From Denitrobaculum sp965232285 (GTDB taxonomy: Bacteria > Pseudomonadota > Alphaproteobacteria > Kiloniellales > Kiloniellaceae): a stretch of 64,000 nt of DNA. This document shows positions 50,587 to 59,657 of this stretch, one piece after another (position 1 is the stretch's first letter; every line of letters starts with the position of its first letter). The position numbers and the translations under genes were made by a program. The stretch spans positions 6,076,001 through 6,140,000 of the forward strand of contig CBDDPL010000004.1 in NCBI GenBank assembly GCA_965232285.1, in the 5' to 3' direction. Below the pieces are notes generated by a model. That model saw nothing but the letters and a program-made list of their open reading frames with translations. It made no database searches and was not told where the DNA came from.

Positions 50587-51624
50587 CTACCTATCCAACT
50601 CCACCGCATAACCCTCGACGGGCACCAGCTTCTCGATCATCTCGTGTTCCTGCAGGAACTTCGCGAAGGCCTCGTACCTTCCCTTGTCCAGGGCGGCCGG
50701 GCGCAATGCAAAACGCGGCAGGGTGTCGCGCCAGGCGCGGCGGTTCAGTTCGTCGTCCAGCTCCGCGCGGTAGGCGATGAAGTCGCCCCAGGCTTCCTGC
50801 GGGTGGTTGATCATGAAGGTCACGGCCCGTTCCAGCGCGCGCAGCACCTTGGGAAAGCGCGGGTCGTCGAGTTTGGCGTTGTTGGCCACCACGATCAGTT
50901 CGTCATAGGCGGCGACGCCCTCCTCCTCGACGTAGAAGGCGCGGCCCTTGTGGCCCTCGATTTCCATCTGATTGAGTTCGAAATTGCGGTAGGCGCCAAT
51001 CACCGCGTCGACCTGGCCCGAGAGGATCGCCGGGCTGAGTGAGAAGTTGACGTTGATCAGCTCGATGTCGTCGGTGGTCAGGCCGTGGGGCGCCAGCATG
51101 GCGGTCAGCATCACGTCCTCGAAACCGCCCACGGAAAAGCCGACCTTACGACCCTTGAGGTCTGCGATCGACTTGATCGGGCCGTCGTCCAGCACCAGCA
51201 GGGTGTTCAGCGGCGTGGCCACCAGGGTCCCGATGCGGGTCAGGGGCAGGCCGGCCTCGACCTGCAGGTGGAGCTGCGGCTGGTAGGAGATGGCGAGATC
51301 GCCCCGGCCGGCGGCGACCAGCTTCGGCGGGTCGTTGGGATCGGCCGGCTCGATCAGCTCGACCTCCAGGCCTTCTTCCGCGAAATAGCCGCGCTGCTGC
51401 GCCACCACCAGCGGTCCGTGGTCCGGGTTCAGGAACCAGTCCAGCAGGATGGTGGTCTTCTCGGCGGCGCGGGCGGCGCTTGGCGCGAAGACCGTTACGG
51501 ATGAAACCATCGCCAGCGCGACAAGAGCGGCGGCAAGGATCTGGGGACAGCGCTTTGTCAGCGACTTGGAACAAAGCACTGAAAGCGCGGAAAACTTTGA
51601 AAACGTGCTGAAGCTAGAAAGCAT
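50587..51624 (-). CDS. thiY: Thiamin-precursor ABC transporter substrate-binding protein (ThiY/NMT1-like)
   Basis: A 345-residue NMT1/THI5-like binding protein. Signal peptide preceded by a basic stretch, cleavage near SAARAAEKT. LLDWFLNPDHGPLVVAQQRG, GRGDLAISYQPQLHLQVEAG and GFSVGGFEDVMLTAML are ThiY-type; it binds formylaminopyrimidine/HMP precursors in the periplasm. The start ATG 51624 gives an unusually long pre-signal region with serine repeats (SSFSTFSKFSALSV); a start further in, close to the hydrophobic core, is possible. A TPP riboswitch lies upstream. The permease and ATPase (ThiX/ThiZ) are not next to it. Confidence 0.88.
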   Translation of the reverse strand: MLSSFSTFSKFSALSVLCSKSLTKRCPQILAAALVALAMVSSVTVFAPSAARAAEKTTILLDWFLNPDHGPLVVAQQRGYFAEEGLEVELIEPADPNDPPKLVAAGRGDLAISYQPQLHLQVEAGLPLTRIGTLVATPLNTLLVLDDGPIKSIADLKGRKVGFSVGGFEDVMLTAMLAPHGLTTDDIELINVNFSLSPAILSGQVDAVIGAYRNFELNQMEIEGHKGRAFYVEEEGVAAYDELIVVANNAKLDDPRFPKVLRALERAVTFMINHPQEAWGDFIAYRAELDDELNRRAWRDTLPRFALRPAALDKGRYEAFAKFLQEHEMIEKLVPVEGYAVELDR

Positions 51625-51712
51625 TGCGGACCTCCTTCGTCGATCTTTGGTCAGGAGATCCGGGAGGTTGAGCGGAGGGCTTTCGCGGAGAGTCCCCGTC
51701 TGGCGGGAACCG

Positions 51713-51817
51713 GTTTCCTTCCCTGCGCCGGCATGACCCGGATCAGGTTCGAAGGGTCACTGAACGGCCTGTTTCGCAGGCGGGGTTCAGTATCTCAGCC
51801 CTTGCGGACACCCCTAG
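51713..51817 (-). promoter_or_regulatory. TPP riboswitch (THI element)
   Basis: On the minus strand: GGGGTGTCC, GGGCTGAGATAC, then a variable stem, GACCCTTCGAACCTGATC and GGGTCATGCCGGCGCAGG followed by GAAGGAAAC. These are the conserved P2/J and P4-P5 elements of the TPP riboswitch in correct order. Located about 90 bp ahead of thiY; it would shut off thiY (and tenA) when thiamin diphosphate is plentiful. Confidence 0.96.
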
Positions 51818-52152
51818 GAACGGCGTGATCATCGGGCGCGATCTATGGGAAGTCAAGCGGTCCAGCCCTCGCGGGGGCTGGCGCCGCGGGAGGAGTGGAA
51901 CGGGGCAGGTGATTTTCAAGGCGCATTTTTTGGTTAAATGTTGCAGATTCTTTGCTGCGATTGCTTTCGCGCCGGCCCCCGGCTGTGTTAGACAGGCGCG
52001 CGAAATGAGGAAGCTGTGCCCTTCCCGTGGCACAGCCTTTGCCTGAAGGTTTTCCGGACGGCAAGCTTCGGGGGATAAATCCCGCAGGGTTCAATGGGTT
52101 GGGGATCTGCGCGCGCGGCGTCACCTCCGTGCCGGGTCGTCAGGAAAAGGTC
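51818..52152. other. Intergenic region between the thiY leader and accA, with a hairpin
   Basis: About 335 bp carrying the two divergent promoters. A hairpin GCTGTGCC (52013-52020) with GGCACAGC (52029-52036) lies in the probable accA leader. The frame of accA is open across 52027-52152, but that part lacks AccA similarity. No gene called. Confidence 0.55.
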
Positions 52153-53109
52153 ATGCACAACTTTTTGGATTTCGAAAAGCCGATCGCCGAACTCGAAGGT
52201 AAGATCGAGGAACTGCGGCATCTCTCCGACAGCGGCGACATGAACATCGCCGAGGAGGTCGCCAAGCTGCAGGGCAAGGCCGAGCGCCTGCTGCGCCAGA
52301 GCTACGCCCGCCTGACCCCCTGGCAGAAAGCCCAGGTCGCACGCCACCCGGATCGGCCGCACTTCTCCGACTATGTGGCCAGCCTGATCGACGACTTCAC
52401 GCAGTTGGCCGGTGACCGCAACTATGCCGAGGACGCGGCGATCGTCGGCGGTATCGGACGCTTCCGCGGCTACTCGGTCATGGTGATCGGCCAGGAGAAG
52501 GGCTCCGACACCCACGCCCGGGTCAAGCACAACTTCGGCATGGCCCGGCCCGAGGGCTACCGCAAGGCCCAGCGCCTGATGGAGATGGCCGACCGCTTCG
52601 GCCTGCCGGTCATCACCCTGGTCGACACCGCCGGGGCCTATCCCGGTGTCGGTGCCGAAGAACGCGGCCAGTCCGAGGCCATCGCCCGCAGTATCGAGAT
52701 CTGCCTGGGCCTGAAGGTCCCGGTCATCTCGGTGGTGATCGGCGAGGGCGGCTCCGGCGGCGCCATCGCCCTGGCCACCGCCAACGCGGTGGTGATGCTG
52801 GAGCATTCGATCTATTCGGTGATCTCGCCAGAGGGCTGTGCGTCGATCCTGTGGCGCAGCGGGGATCAGGCCAAGGAGGCGGCCGAGGCCCTGAAACTGA
52901 CCGCCCAGGATCTGAAGAAGCTGGGCGTGATCGACGAGGTGGTGGCCGAGCCCCTGGGCGGCGCCCACCGCGGCCCGGTGCCCACCATCACCGCCGTTGG
53001 TGATTGTATCGAGCGTTACCTGACCGACCTGCGCCGCAAGGATGGCACCATCCTGAAGCAGCAGCGTCGGGACAAGTTCCTCGGCATGGGCCAGAAGGGT
53101 CTCAGCTAA
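52153..53109 (+). CDS. accA: Acetyl-CoA carboxylase carboxyltransferase subunit alpha
   Basis: A 318-residue AccA: NFLDFEKPIAELEGKIEELR, LTPWQKAQVARHPDRPHFSD, GQEKGSDTHARVKHNFGMAR, and the crotonase-fold VDTAGAYPGVGAEERGQSEA and IGEGGSGGAIALATANAV. With AccD it transfers the carboxyl from biotin to acetyl-CoA, the first step of fatty-acid synthesis. ATG 52153 has AGGAAAAGG directly upstream. Confidence 0.97.
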   Translation: MHNFLDFEKPIAELEGKIEELRHLSDSGDMNIAEEVAKLQGKAERLLRQSYARLTPWQKAQVARHPDRPHFSDYVASLIDDFTQLAGDRNYAEDAAIVGGIGRFRGYSVMVIGQEKGSDTHARVKHNFGMARPEGYRKAQRLMEMADRFGLPVITLVDTAGAYPGVGAEERGQSEAIARSIEICLGLKVPVISVVIGEGGSGGAIALATANAVVMLEHSIYSVISPEGCASILWRSGDQAKEAAEALKLTAQDLKKLGVIDEVVAEPLGGAHRGPVPTITAVGDCIERYLTDLRRKDGTILKQQRRDKFLGMGQKGLS

Positions 53110-53260
53110 GACTCTCGACCGACGCTTCCAAGAGCTGGACAAAGGCTTCCTGCCCGTTTGCGCGCGCAAACGGCGGCGGCTGTGACAATTGTATGTCGCT
53201 TCACGGGCATAAGTCGCTTCGGCTGTGACCGGGAGGGGCTTCTTCCGCGCCGGCTGCCGA

Positions 53261-54307
53261 TTAGTTCAGGCGGGTGGTCAGGCCGGTGTCCTCCAGGGCG
53301 CCCATGTCGCAGCCTTCCAGCTTCGCGTCCGTGGTCACCGCACCATCGAAATCCGCGCCGCGCAGGTCGCTGAAGGACAAGTCGGCCCCGCGCAGGTTGG
53401 CGTTCTGGAAACTGCAGGCCGCCAGAACCCCGCAGGAAAGACTGACTTTCTGCAGGTTTGCATAGTCGAAGACCGCCGCGGCCAGGTTATGCCCTGAAAG
53501 ATCGTGGCCGGATAGGTTCTGCTCGGCGAAGGAGGCGCGCTGGCCTGCTTTGCCGTTGGAGTCGACCCAGGATTTGTGCGCCTTGATCAGCTCGTCGAGC
53601 TCTTCGGCCGTGAGTGGTTCTTTCGGCGCCGCGGCCGCCAGCAGCAGGGCACCATCGCCCAGTTCGACGTTCTCGAAGGCCGCCGCGCGGAAGTCGGCAT
53701 CCTGAATCAAGGCATTGGAAACGTTCATGTTTTTCATTTCTGTGCCGTGAAAGCGGGAGCCGCGCATATCCGCGCCCTTCAGCTTGACCGCCTCCAACCG
53801 CGCGCCCGAGAAGTTCACGCTGCGCATCGAGGCCTCTTCGAAATTGGTGCCTTGCAGCTCCGCTTCATGAAACGAGGTCTCGATCTCGTTGTAGACCGCG
53901 CTGCCGTCGTTTTCCTGTCCGTGGATCAGGGTGCCTCGACGGATGTCGGCCTTAAAAAGGTTGGTTTTACAAAGGGTTGCCTGATCGAAGACCGCGGCGC
54001 GCAGGTTCGCGCTCTCGAAGATCGTGCGGGTCAGGTTGGCCCGCCTGAAGATCGAGCCGTAGAGCACGGCGCGGCTGAAGTCCGCGTCGGTCAGGTCTGC
54101 AGCGGTGAAGTCGCAGGCAATGAAATGCGCATCGGCGAAGCAGGTCGCCGAGAGGTCGAGCCCCGAGAGATCGCATTGCTTCAGAATAATCCGCCGGGCG
54201 CGTCTTTCACGCCGAACGAATTTCTTTTGTACGACCGCCAGCTTCGCCAGGGCCTCCGGATCGATCCTGCGTTCGCTGATGGCGATGTTGTGGTTCGGTC
54301 TGAACAT
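53261..54307 (-). CDS. Pentapeptide-repeat protein
   Basis: A 348-residue protein. N-terminal helix (about 1-45, ALAKLAVVQKKFVRRERRAR), then pentapeptide (A[D/N]LXX) coils from about 50 to 225 (CDLSGLDLSATCFADAHFIA, AVFDQATLCKTNLFKADIRR), an interruption at about 230-270 (EPLTAEELDELIKAHKSWVD), and a second coil block (QNLSGHDLSGHNLAAAVFDY, ANLRGADLSFSDLRGADFDG). Such right-handed beta helices are scaffolds; some mimic DNA and inhibit gyrase. The interrupting EELDELIKAHKSWVDS element is a recurring feature of one pentapeptide family. ATG 54307 chosen; the frame is open to 54466. Monocistronic. Confidence 0.88.
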   Translation of the reverse strand: MFRPNHNIAISERRIDPEALAKLAVVQKKFVRRERRARRIILKQCDLSGLDLSATCFADAHFIACDFTAADLTDADFSRAVLYGSIFRRANLTRTIFESANLRAAVFDQATLCKTNLFKADIRRGTLIHGQENDGSAVYNEIETSFHEAELQGTNFEEASMRSVNFSGARLEAVKLKGADMRGSRFHGTEMKNMNVSNALIQDADFRAAAFENVELGDGALLLAAAAPKEPLTAEELDELIKAHKSWVDSNGKAGQRASFAEQNLSGHDLSGHNLAAAVFDYANLQKVSLSCGVLAACSFQNANLRGADLSFSDLRGADFDGAVTTDAKLEGCDMGALEDTGLTTRLN

Positions 54308-54410
54308 GCTGTTCCCGAAGTGCTTTCTCTCCCCACTTCTGTCGGGCGAGAGCTGGGGTTGGAACAAGAGTATCCGCTTGAAACCTCTATAAATCGTTGA
54401 GGCTGCAGCC

Positions 54411-56516
54411 TTAGAGTGCAAGTTCGAGGTGATTTTCGTCCGAATCGTTCCCGGCCGGCACCGCACAGCAGATAAGCGCTTCGTCTTCCGCCGTCGCCGC
54501 CGAAGGTTGATGGCGGTAAGTCACTGACCCAGATATGATTTTGGTTGCACACATCCCGCAGGCGCCGTTGCGGCAGCCGAAGTCGGGTTGCAGACCCTGG
54601 GCTTCGGCAAATTCCAGCAGGCTGCCTGCCTCGGGCGTCCAGAGCTGCTCCAGGCCTGAGTCTGTGAAGGTGACCAGGGCGCTTTCAGCTTCCTCTGCCG
54701 CGGCGGCTTCCAAGGGCTTTTCCGCGCGCCGAACCAGCGCGGCCGGCCCGAAGGCCTCGGCCTGGATGCGATCGTCACTGACGCCCAGAGATCGCAGGGT
54801 GTCGTAGAGTCCCTGCATGAAGGCCGGCGGTCCGCAGAGGAAGAAGTCATAGTCGTCCAGCGGCAGAATCTTCCGCAGAGCCTCGGCCGTAATAAAGCCC
54901 TGAGCGTGGAAATCCCGGTCCGGGATCTCCTTTTCACCAGGCCGGTCAATGAAGGAGAAGCTGCGGATCAGGCCGTCGCTGGCGGCGCTTATCTCTTTGC
55001 TTTCCCTGAAGAATGCACGCTGGCCCGTGGTCTGTGCCGAGTGGATCAGAGTGACCGGCCGCAGATGGCGGGTGCGGCGGCCTTCAGACAGGGCCTGCCG
55101 GAGCATGGCGATCATCGGCGTGATCCCGACCCCGCCGGCGAGCAGAACCGCGGGGTGCGTTTCTGCCGTATCAAAGGTGAAGTTGCCACGCGGGGCGCGG
55201 GCTTCGATAAGGTCTCCCGTCTTGATTCTGTCGTGCAGAAACTTCGAGACCAGGCCGGCATCTTCGCGTTTCACGGAGATGCGGTAGAAGCGATCCGACG
55301 GTGCGGAGGACAGGGTATAGGTGCGCACCGCCGGTGCTGCGCCCGTCTCCGGCGTCACGCGGATGGTCAGATACTGCCCGGCTTCGAAGCTGGACAGGCC
55401 CGCTTCATCGTCCGGTTCCAGGTAAAAGGAGCGGATGACGGCGCTTTCATCCTCGATGCGGGTGACGCGATAGCCGCGCCAGGCGTCGCGCTGCGCCTCG
55501 GCGGCCAGCACGGCCTCGGCTTCGCGCCAGTCACCGGTCATAAGGGAGTTGGGCGAAAACTCGCCGAAGCGCCAGCGCAGTGGAAGCGCGCCTTTCAGGC
55601 GCAGGCCTTGCGTGAGCGTGAAGCGCCAGGCCCGCTCCGCGCCCCGGAAAGCTTCAACCTCGGGGCCTTCCCAGATAATCTCCACTTCGCCGCTCAGCAT
55701 CAGCAGATCGCCGCTTTCGAAATCCACGAAGGTGACGCCGGCCCTGGGGTTCAGCAGGAAATTGCCAAGGGTGTTGAAGTGTCGATTGCCGGAGAAGTCG
55801 GGGATGGTGAGGGTATCGCCTCCCGGCTTCTGTTCGATCTTGACGAAGCCGGGCTGACCGCCGCGATGGGAGACATCCGCGCCTTCACGGCGCCGGTCGT
55901 CACCTGCTTCATAGGCGCTGGCAACAAAAAGGGTATCGGCGGCCGTGATCATGGCGCGCGCCTCCTCGTCCAGGCGCGCGAAGCGGGCAACCTCTGCCGC
56001 GACGGGAGATCCCGGCCCGCGGGCGAAGGAAAAGCCGCGCGTCTGTATGTACTGGGGACAGTTGCCGAAGGATTGCTCGACCGCGAGATCAAGTGCTCCG
56101 TCCCGGCTCGATGTGATTCGAACATTGACCCGGTTGCGCCGGCGCGTGGCGAAGTCGAGGCCCAGCATTCCAAGGGACCGGCCTTCACCCAGGCCTTCCG
56201 CGAGCGGATCGCCTGCAATTGGAGCGGCCTTGATCAGAATTCTGCGCGGATCCGGACTGGCGATGAAACCTGGCTGACCTGTCAACAGGGAGGCCCAGGG
56301 GCGGCCCTCGGAATCGACACTGCCCACTGCGATAAAGGGCAACTGAGAAAAGAAATCGCGGTGTTGCTCAGGCATGAAATCCCGCACGACACGCCGGCCA
56401 AAGCTCTCGACGGCCTCGCGCAGACCGAGCCGTTCCTGGACCGCCTGTTCGCCGGCGTGAAAGGGCGACTCCTGGTGCGACCAGCCATCGTGCGTTTCTT
56501 GCTTCGTTACGGACAT
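54411..56516 (-). CDS. Three-domain flavoprotein: PNPOx-like / FNR reductase / 2Fe-2S ferredoxin
   Basis: A 701-residue fusion. Residues 1-335: PNPOx-like FMN-binding split barrel (LPFIAVGSVDSEGRPWASLL, NRHFNTLGNFLLNPRAGVTF). Residues 345-590: ferredoxin-NADP reductase module (GQYLTIRVTP, RTYTLSSAP for FAD, LLAGGVGITPMIAML and CGPPAFMQGLYDTL for NAD(P)H). Residues 610-701: plant-type 2Fe-2S domain with CRNGACGMCATKI and a last Cys in ALICCAVPAG. It would pass electrons from NAD(P)H through FAD and 2Fe-2S to the FMN-like domain or an external partner. Next to a GST gene (32 bp), so possibly detoxification. Confidence 0.9.
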   Translation of the reverse strand: MSVTKQETHDGWSHQESPFHAGEQAVQERLGLREAVESFGRRVVRDFMPEQHRDFFSQLPFIAVGSVDSEGRPWASLLTGQPGFIASPDPRRILIKAAPIAGDPLAEGLGEGRSLGMLGLDFATRRRNRVNVRITSSRDGALDLAVEQSFGNCPQYIQTRGFSFARGPGSPVAAEVARFARLDEEARAMITAADTLFVASAYEAGDDRRREGADVSHRGGQPGFVKIEQKPGGDTLTIPDFSGNRHFNTLGNFLLNPRAGVTFVDFESGDLLMLSGEVEIIWEGPEVEAFRGAERAWRFTLTQGLRLKGALPLRWRFGEFSPNSLMTGDWREAEAVLAAEAQRDAWRGYRVTRIEDESAVIRSFYLEPDDEAGLSSFEAGQYLTIRVTPETGAAPAVRTYTLSSAPSDRFYRISVKREDAGLVSKFLHDRIKTGDLIEARAPRGNFTFDTAETHPAVLLAGGVGITPMIAMLRQALSEGRRTRHLRPVTLIHSAQTTGQRAFFRESKEISAASDGLIRSFSFIDRPGEKEIPDRDFHAQGFITAEALRKILPLDDYDFFLCGPPAFMQGLYDTLRSLGVSDDRIQAEAFGPAALVRRAEKPLEAAAAEEAESALVTFTDSGLEQLWTPEAGSLLEFAEAQGLQPDFGCRNGACGMCATKIISGSVTYRHQPSAATAEDEALICCAVPAGNDSDENHLELAL

Positions 56517-56548
56517 AACCGCCTCCGGTTTTGGGGAGATTGGCGCCT

Positions 56549-57160
56549 TTAGGGCGTCGGACTGGCCTGCAGCGGAACGAATCCCGCGAGCCCTTCGACC
56601 CGCGCCAGCCAGGCGCGCAGATTGGGGTAAGGCTGCAGGGAGATGCCGCCTTCCGGCGCATGGGCGCTGTAGCTGTAGATCGCCACCTCTGCGATGGTGG
56701 GGCGGTCGCCGACCAGCCAGTCACGCCTTTCGAGATGTGCTTCGAGGCGTTGGAAGGCCCAGGCGGCGATGTTCTTCGCGGTCTCGGCATTCCGTTCGGC
56801 GCCGAAGACCTCGATCAGGCGGGCGGTTGCCGGGCCGTAGTTGATGGGACCGGCGGCCAGCGACAGAAAGCGCTGCAACTGACCTGCCTGCTCCGGCTCT
56901 CCCGGCAGCCAGTCCGGCGCGTATTTTTGGGCCAGATAAACCAGGATGCCGTTGGAGTCCGCCAGGGTGACTTCGCCATCTTCGATGACCGGCACCTGAC
57001 CGAAGGGATTGAGGCTGAGAAAGGGTTCTCTGGTGTGTTCGCCGCCGAGCAGGTCGACGTCGATCAGCTCGTGTGCGATGCCCGCGAGGCGTGCGAAGAG
57101 CTCGACACGGTGGGAATGGCCCGACAGCGGATGACGATGAATGCGGATAGCGTTCGACAT
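56549..57160 (-). CDS. Glutathione S-transferase family protein
   Basis: A 203-residue GST: thioredoxin-fold half with HRHPLSGHSHRVELFARLAG (catalytic Ser near the N-terminus) and NPFGQVPVIEDGEVTLADSN, then the all-helical half with YLAQKYAPDWLPGEPEQAGQ. Similar to the YghU/GstB-like bacterial GSTs. The start lies 153 bp from the divergent-orientation LysR region; the stop is 32 bp ahead of the flavoprotein gene, making an operon GST-flavoprotein. Confidence 0.9.
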   Translation of the reverse strand: MSNAIRIHRHPLSGHSHRVELFARLAGIAHELIDVDLLGGEHTREPFLSLNPFGQVPVIEDGEVTLADSNGILVYLAQKYAPDWLPGEPEQAGQLQRFLSLAAGPINYGPATARLIEVFGAERNAETAKNIAAWAFQRLEAHLERRDWLVGDRPTIAEVAIYSYSAHAPEGGISLQPYPNLRAWLARVEGLAGFVPLQASPTP

Positions 57161-57313
57161 AAGCTGGATTCCTGTAAAATCTCGAGTGGCTGAGGCGAGG
57201 CCGGCTGATCGGCCCTGTTCACAGACAGAGATTTAGTGGGATGCCAGACGAAAGATAATATTCCAATTTATGGAATGATTGTGAATGATTTGGAGATAAA
57301 AAGGCGTATAGCT

Positions 57314-58201
57314 TCAGTCTTGCCGCAGCTTTGAGGCCAGATAGTCGACAAGCGCCCGGACGCGGGCGGTCAGATGCCGGTTGTGGGGGTAGATGGCATA
57401 GATGCCGAAGTCGAAGGCTTCCTGTTCGGCAAAGAGAACCTCCAGTTCACCCCGGTCGATGTAAGCCTGCGCCGCGTAAAGCGGGCAGAGGGTGATCCCG
57501 AGGCCGGCGGCCGCCATCTCGGCGGTCGCACGCGGTGTGTTGACGTGAAAGCGGCCCGAAACCGTCACGCTCACCGGAGCTCCTTCCACGATGAAAGGCC
57601 AGTGCGGCGCGACCCGGAAGTTCGTATCGATGATACAGTCGTGCGTCGCCAGGGCGGCCGGATGATCAGGACGTCCGGCCTGTTCCAGATAGGCCGGGGC
57701 AGCGCAGATCACGACGCGCATGGGCGCGAGCTTGCGGGCGATCATCGAGGAGTCGGCCAGGGAAGAGATCCTGAGGCCGAGGTCGAAGCCCTCCTCCACC
57801 AGGGATACATGGCGGTTGGTTAGCTCCAGGTCTATGGAGATGTCCGGTTCCTGTTTCAGGAAGCCGGCCAGGAGGCGGGTCAGGTGCTGCTCGCCGAAGC
57901 TGGTCGGCGCGGTCATGCGGATCCGGCCGCGCGGCCTGCGGTGGCGGTCCTGGACCGCGGCCTCGACCTCGTCGAAGGCGTCGAGCAGGTGAAGACAACG
58001 TTCATAGTAGACCCGGCCCACGTCTGTCAGCGCCACGCTGCGGGTGGTGCGGTTCAGCAACTGCACGCCGAGGCGCTCTTCCAACTGCCGCACGTACTTG
58101 CTGACCAGTTTGGTGGAAAGGCCGAGCCGCTTGCCCCCGGCCGTGAAGGAACCCTCGGCGGCGACGGCCGCAAAGCTGCGCATGCCTTCGATCGTGTCCA
58201 T
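57314..58201 (-). CDS. LysR family transcriptional regulator (AaeR/DmlR-like)
   Basis: A 295-residue LysR protein: EGMRSFAAVAAEGSFTAGGK, LSTKLVSKYVRQLEERLGVQ, LLNRTTRSVALTDVGRVYYE and an effector domain with RPRGRIRMTAPTSFGEQHLT. It is on the same strand and upstream of the GST-flavoprotein pair (153-bp gap), which it may regulate. Confidence 0.9.
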   Translation of the reverse strand: MDTIEGMRSFAAVAAEGSFTAGGKRLGLSTKLVSKYVRQLEERLGVQLLNRTTRSVALTDVGRVYYERCLHLLDAFDEVEAAVQDRHRRPRGRIRMTAPTSFGEQHLTRLLAGFLKQEPDISIDLELTNRHVSLVEEGFDLGLRISSLADSSMIARKLAPMRVVICAAPAYLEQAGRPDHPAALATHDCIIDTNFRVAPHWPFIVEGAPVSVTVSGRFHVNTPRATAEMAAAGLGITLCPLYAAQAYIDRGELEVLFAEQEAFDFGIYAIYPHNRHLTARVRALVDYLASKLRQD

Positions 58202-58318
58202 CGTTCTTCGCCAAAATGAAGAGAATGATGGAGCTTATTGTTCGTTTGTCGCCGAAAAGATCAAGGCCGGCGGGATCTCCTGCCGGCCTTGCCAGGTTTT
58301 AGCGCTGTCTGGCGGTTT

Positions 58319-58837
58319 CTATTCGGCGGCGCTACGGCGGGGCAGGCGCCAGTTGGGCCGCGGGAAGTGGCAGGTGTAGCCGCCGGGATGCTTCTGCAGA
58401 TAATCCTGATGCGCCGTCTCGGCTTCCCAGAATTCGCCCGCAGGTACGAGCTGGGTGACCACCCGCCCGGGCCAGAGGCCGGAAGCTTCGACATCGGCGA
58501 TGGTGTCCCGGGCGATGCGTTCCTGTTCTTCGCTGCCGTAGAAGATGACCGAGCGATACTGTGTGCCGCGGTCGTTGCCCTGGCGGTTTTCCGTGGTCGG
58601 ATCGTGGATCTGGAAAAACAGCTCCAGAATATCGCGGTAGGTCACGCGGTCGGGGTCGAAGACGACCTCGATCGACTCCGCATGCCCGGTGGTGCCGGTG
58701 CAGATATCGCGGTATCCGGGCGAGGAGGTCGTTCCACCTGTATAGCCGACGCGGCTGGAGATGACCCCGGGAAGCTTACGGATCAACTCCTGCATACCCC
58801 AGAAACATCCGCCGGCGAGAACTGCGGTTTCCGTCAT
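58319..58837 (-). CDS. msrA: Peptide-methionine (S)-S-oxide reductase MsrA
   Basis: A 172-residue MsrA with catalytic GCFWGMQELIRKLPGV at the N-terminus, GYTGGTTSSPGYRDICTGTT, HAESIEVVFDP, and HDPTTENRQGNDRGTQYRSV. It reduces methionine-S-sulfoxide with thioredoxin. The resolving cysteine usually near the C-terminus is absent (the only later Cys is in GGYTCHFPRP), which may itself serve. Start ATG 58837 with AGGAGGAAGT upstream. Confidence 0.95.
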   Translation of the reverse strand: MTETAVLAGGCFWGMQELIRKLPGVISSRVGYTGGTTSSPGYRDICTGTTGHAESIEVVFDPDRVTYRDILELFFQIHDPTTENRQGNDRGTQYRSVIFYGSEEQERIARDTIADVEASGLWPGRVVTQLVPAGEFWEAETAHQDYLQKHPGGYTCHFPRPNWRLPRRSAAE

Positions 58838-58868
58838 TGTACTTCCTCCTTGCTATTCGCTGCGGCTA

Positions 58869-58923
58869 GAGCATGTTCCGACCACACGGGACCAATTCGA
58901 TCCTGTGTGATCGGAACAAGCTC
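58869..58923. repeat. Imperfect palindromic dispersed repeat
   Basis: GAGCATGTTCCGACCACACG pairs imperfectly with CTGTGTGATCGGAACAAGCT over 55 bp. The left half recurs at 39187-39201 (GAGCATATTCCGACC, 14 of 15). It resembles the AGAGCATG(T/A)TCCGA intergenic repeats found in many alphaproteobacteria, usually downstream of genes; it may form a stabilising hairpin. Confidence 0.7.
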
Positions 58924-59028
58924 CAGTTTGTCTTATGACGCCCATTACTTGGGGTTTTGTCGAGCAAAATGACAGAGGGCCTGTATCACGCTTGTGTCAG
59001 GCGCAGGCTTTGCGAGGCTTGAAAGGCG

Positions 59029-59556
59029 TCAGGTGGTTTGAGGCTTAAGCAGTTCCGACCGGAGTACGGACCAGCTCTGTGCTGTAAAGTTTGTCCAGGA
59101 TCTGCTGTTGCCACCGATAATGTCCAGGCTGCCGGTGACGAAGGCCACCTCTTTCTCCGCGCCGTTACCGGCCAGAGGCAGATGCAGGACTTCGGTGATA
59201 ACGGTCTGGCCATCGGGGGACTGGATTCGCTGTTCGGTGACCAAGGGCGTTTGTTCCTGCCAAACCAGCCGATAGACTTCGAGGATCGCCTGATAATTGT
59301 CGCCGAAGGTCGCAGCGTCGATAAGTTTGCCGCTGTACTTCTGACCCGCCCGCTCCGCCAGGTAGGTTCCTTGCAGGCGTATGAGCACCTGGAAGGGATC
59401 CGGCGTTATCTGACAGAGGAAGACGTGAGGCAACACGACCGGCGGGATGTCTGTCGGCGAGTAATCCGAGCGGGCCGGCAGGCCGCCCGAAGCGCCCGGC
59501 AAAGACTGCCAGCAGAACAGAAGTTTGCGGTTGATCTCGGACTTTAGGGACTGCAT
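59029..59556 (-). CDS. Stand-alone PAS-domain protein (PAS_5 type), second copy
   Basis: A protein of about 175 residues: SLKSEINRKLLFCWQSLPGA, LPHVFLCQITPDPFQVLIRL, QGTYLAERAGQKYSGKLIDA, and EVLHLPLAGNGAEKEVAFVT. The single PAS_5 domain resembles the protein at 43379-43867 in layout (W..L..G..P.R, then P...L.d, then PLA.NG). ATG 59556 chosen; the frame is open to 59619. No output domain, no obvious partner. Confidence 0.8.
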   Translation of the reverse strand: MQSLKSEINRKLLFCWQSLPGASGGLPARSDYSPTDIPPVVLPHVFLCQITPDPFQVLIRLQGTYLAERAGQKYSGKLIDAATFGDNYQAILEVYRLVWQEQTPLVTEQRIQSPDGQTVITEVLHLPLAGNGAEKEVAFVTGSLDIIGGNSRSWTNFTAQSWSVLRSELLKPQTT

Positions 59557-59657
59557 CGCTGCTCTTTGGTGTAGTTTGCGGGCTGCAGCTATCCGCGAAA
59601 GCCGAACCCTGTTGATCACCCTGACGGATGATAATCAGTTTGTGCAGTTGTTTCCTG

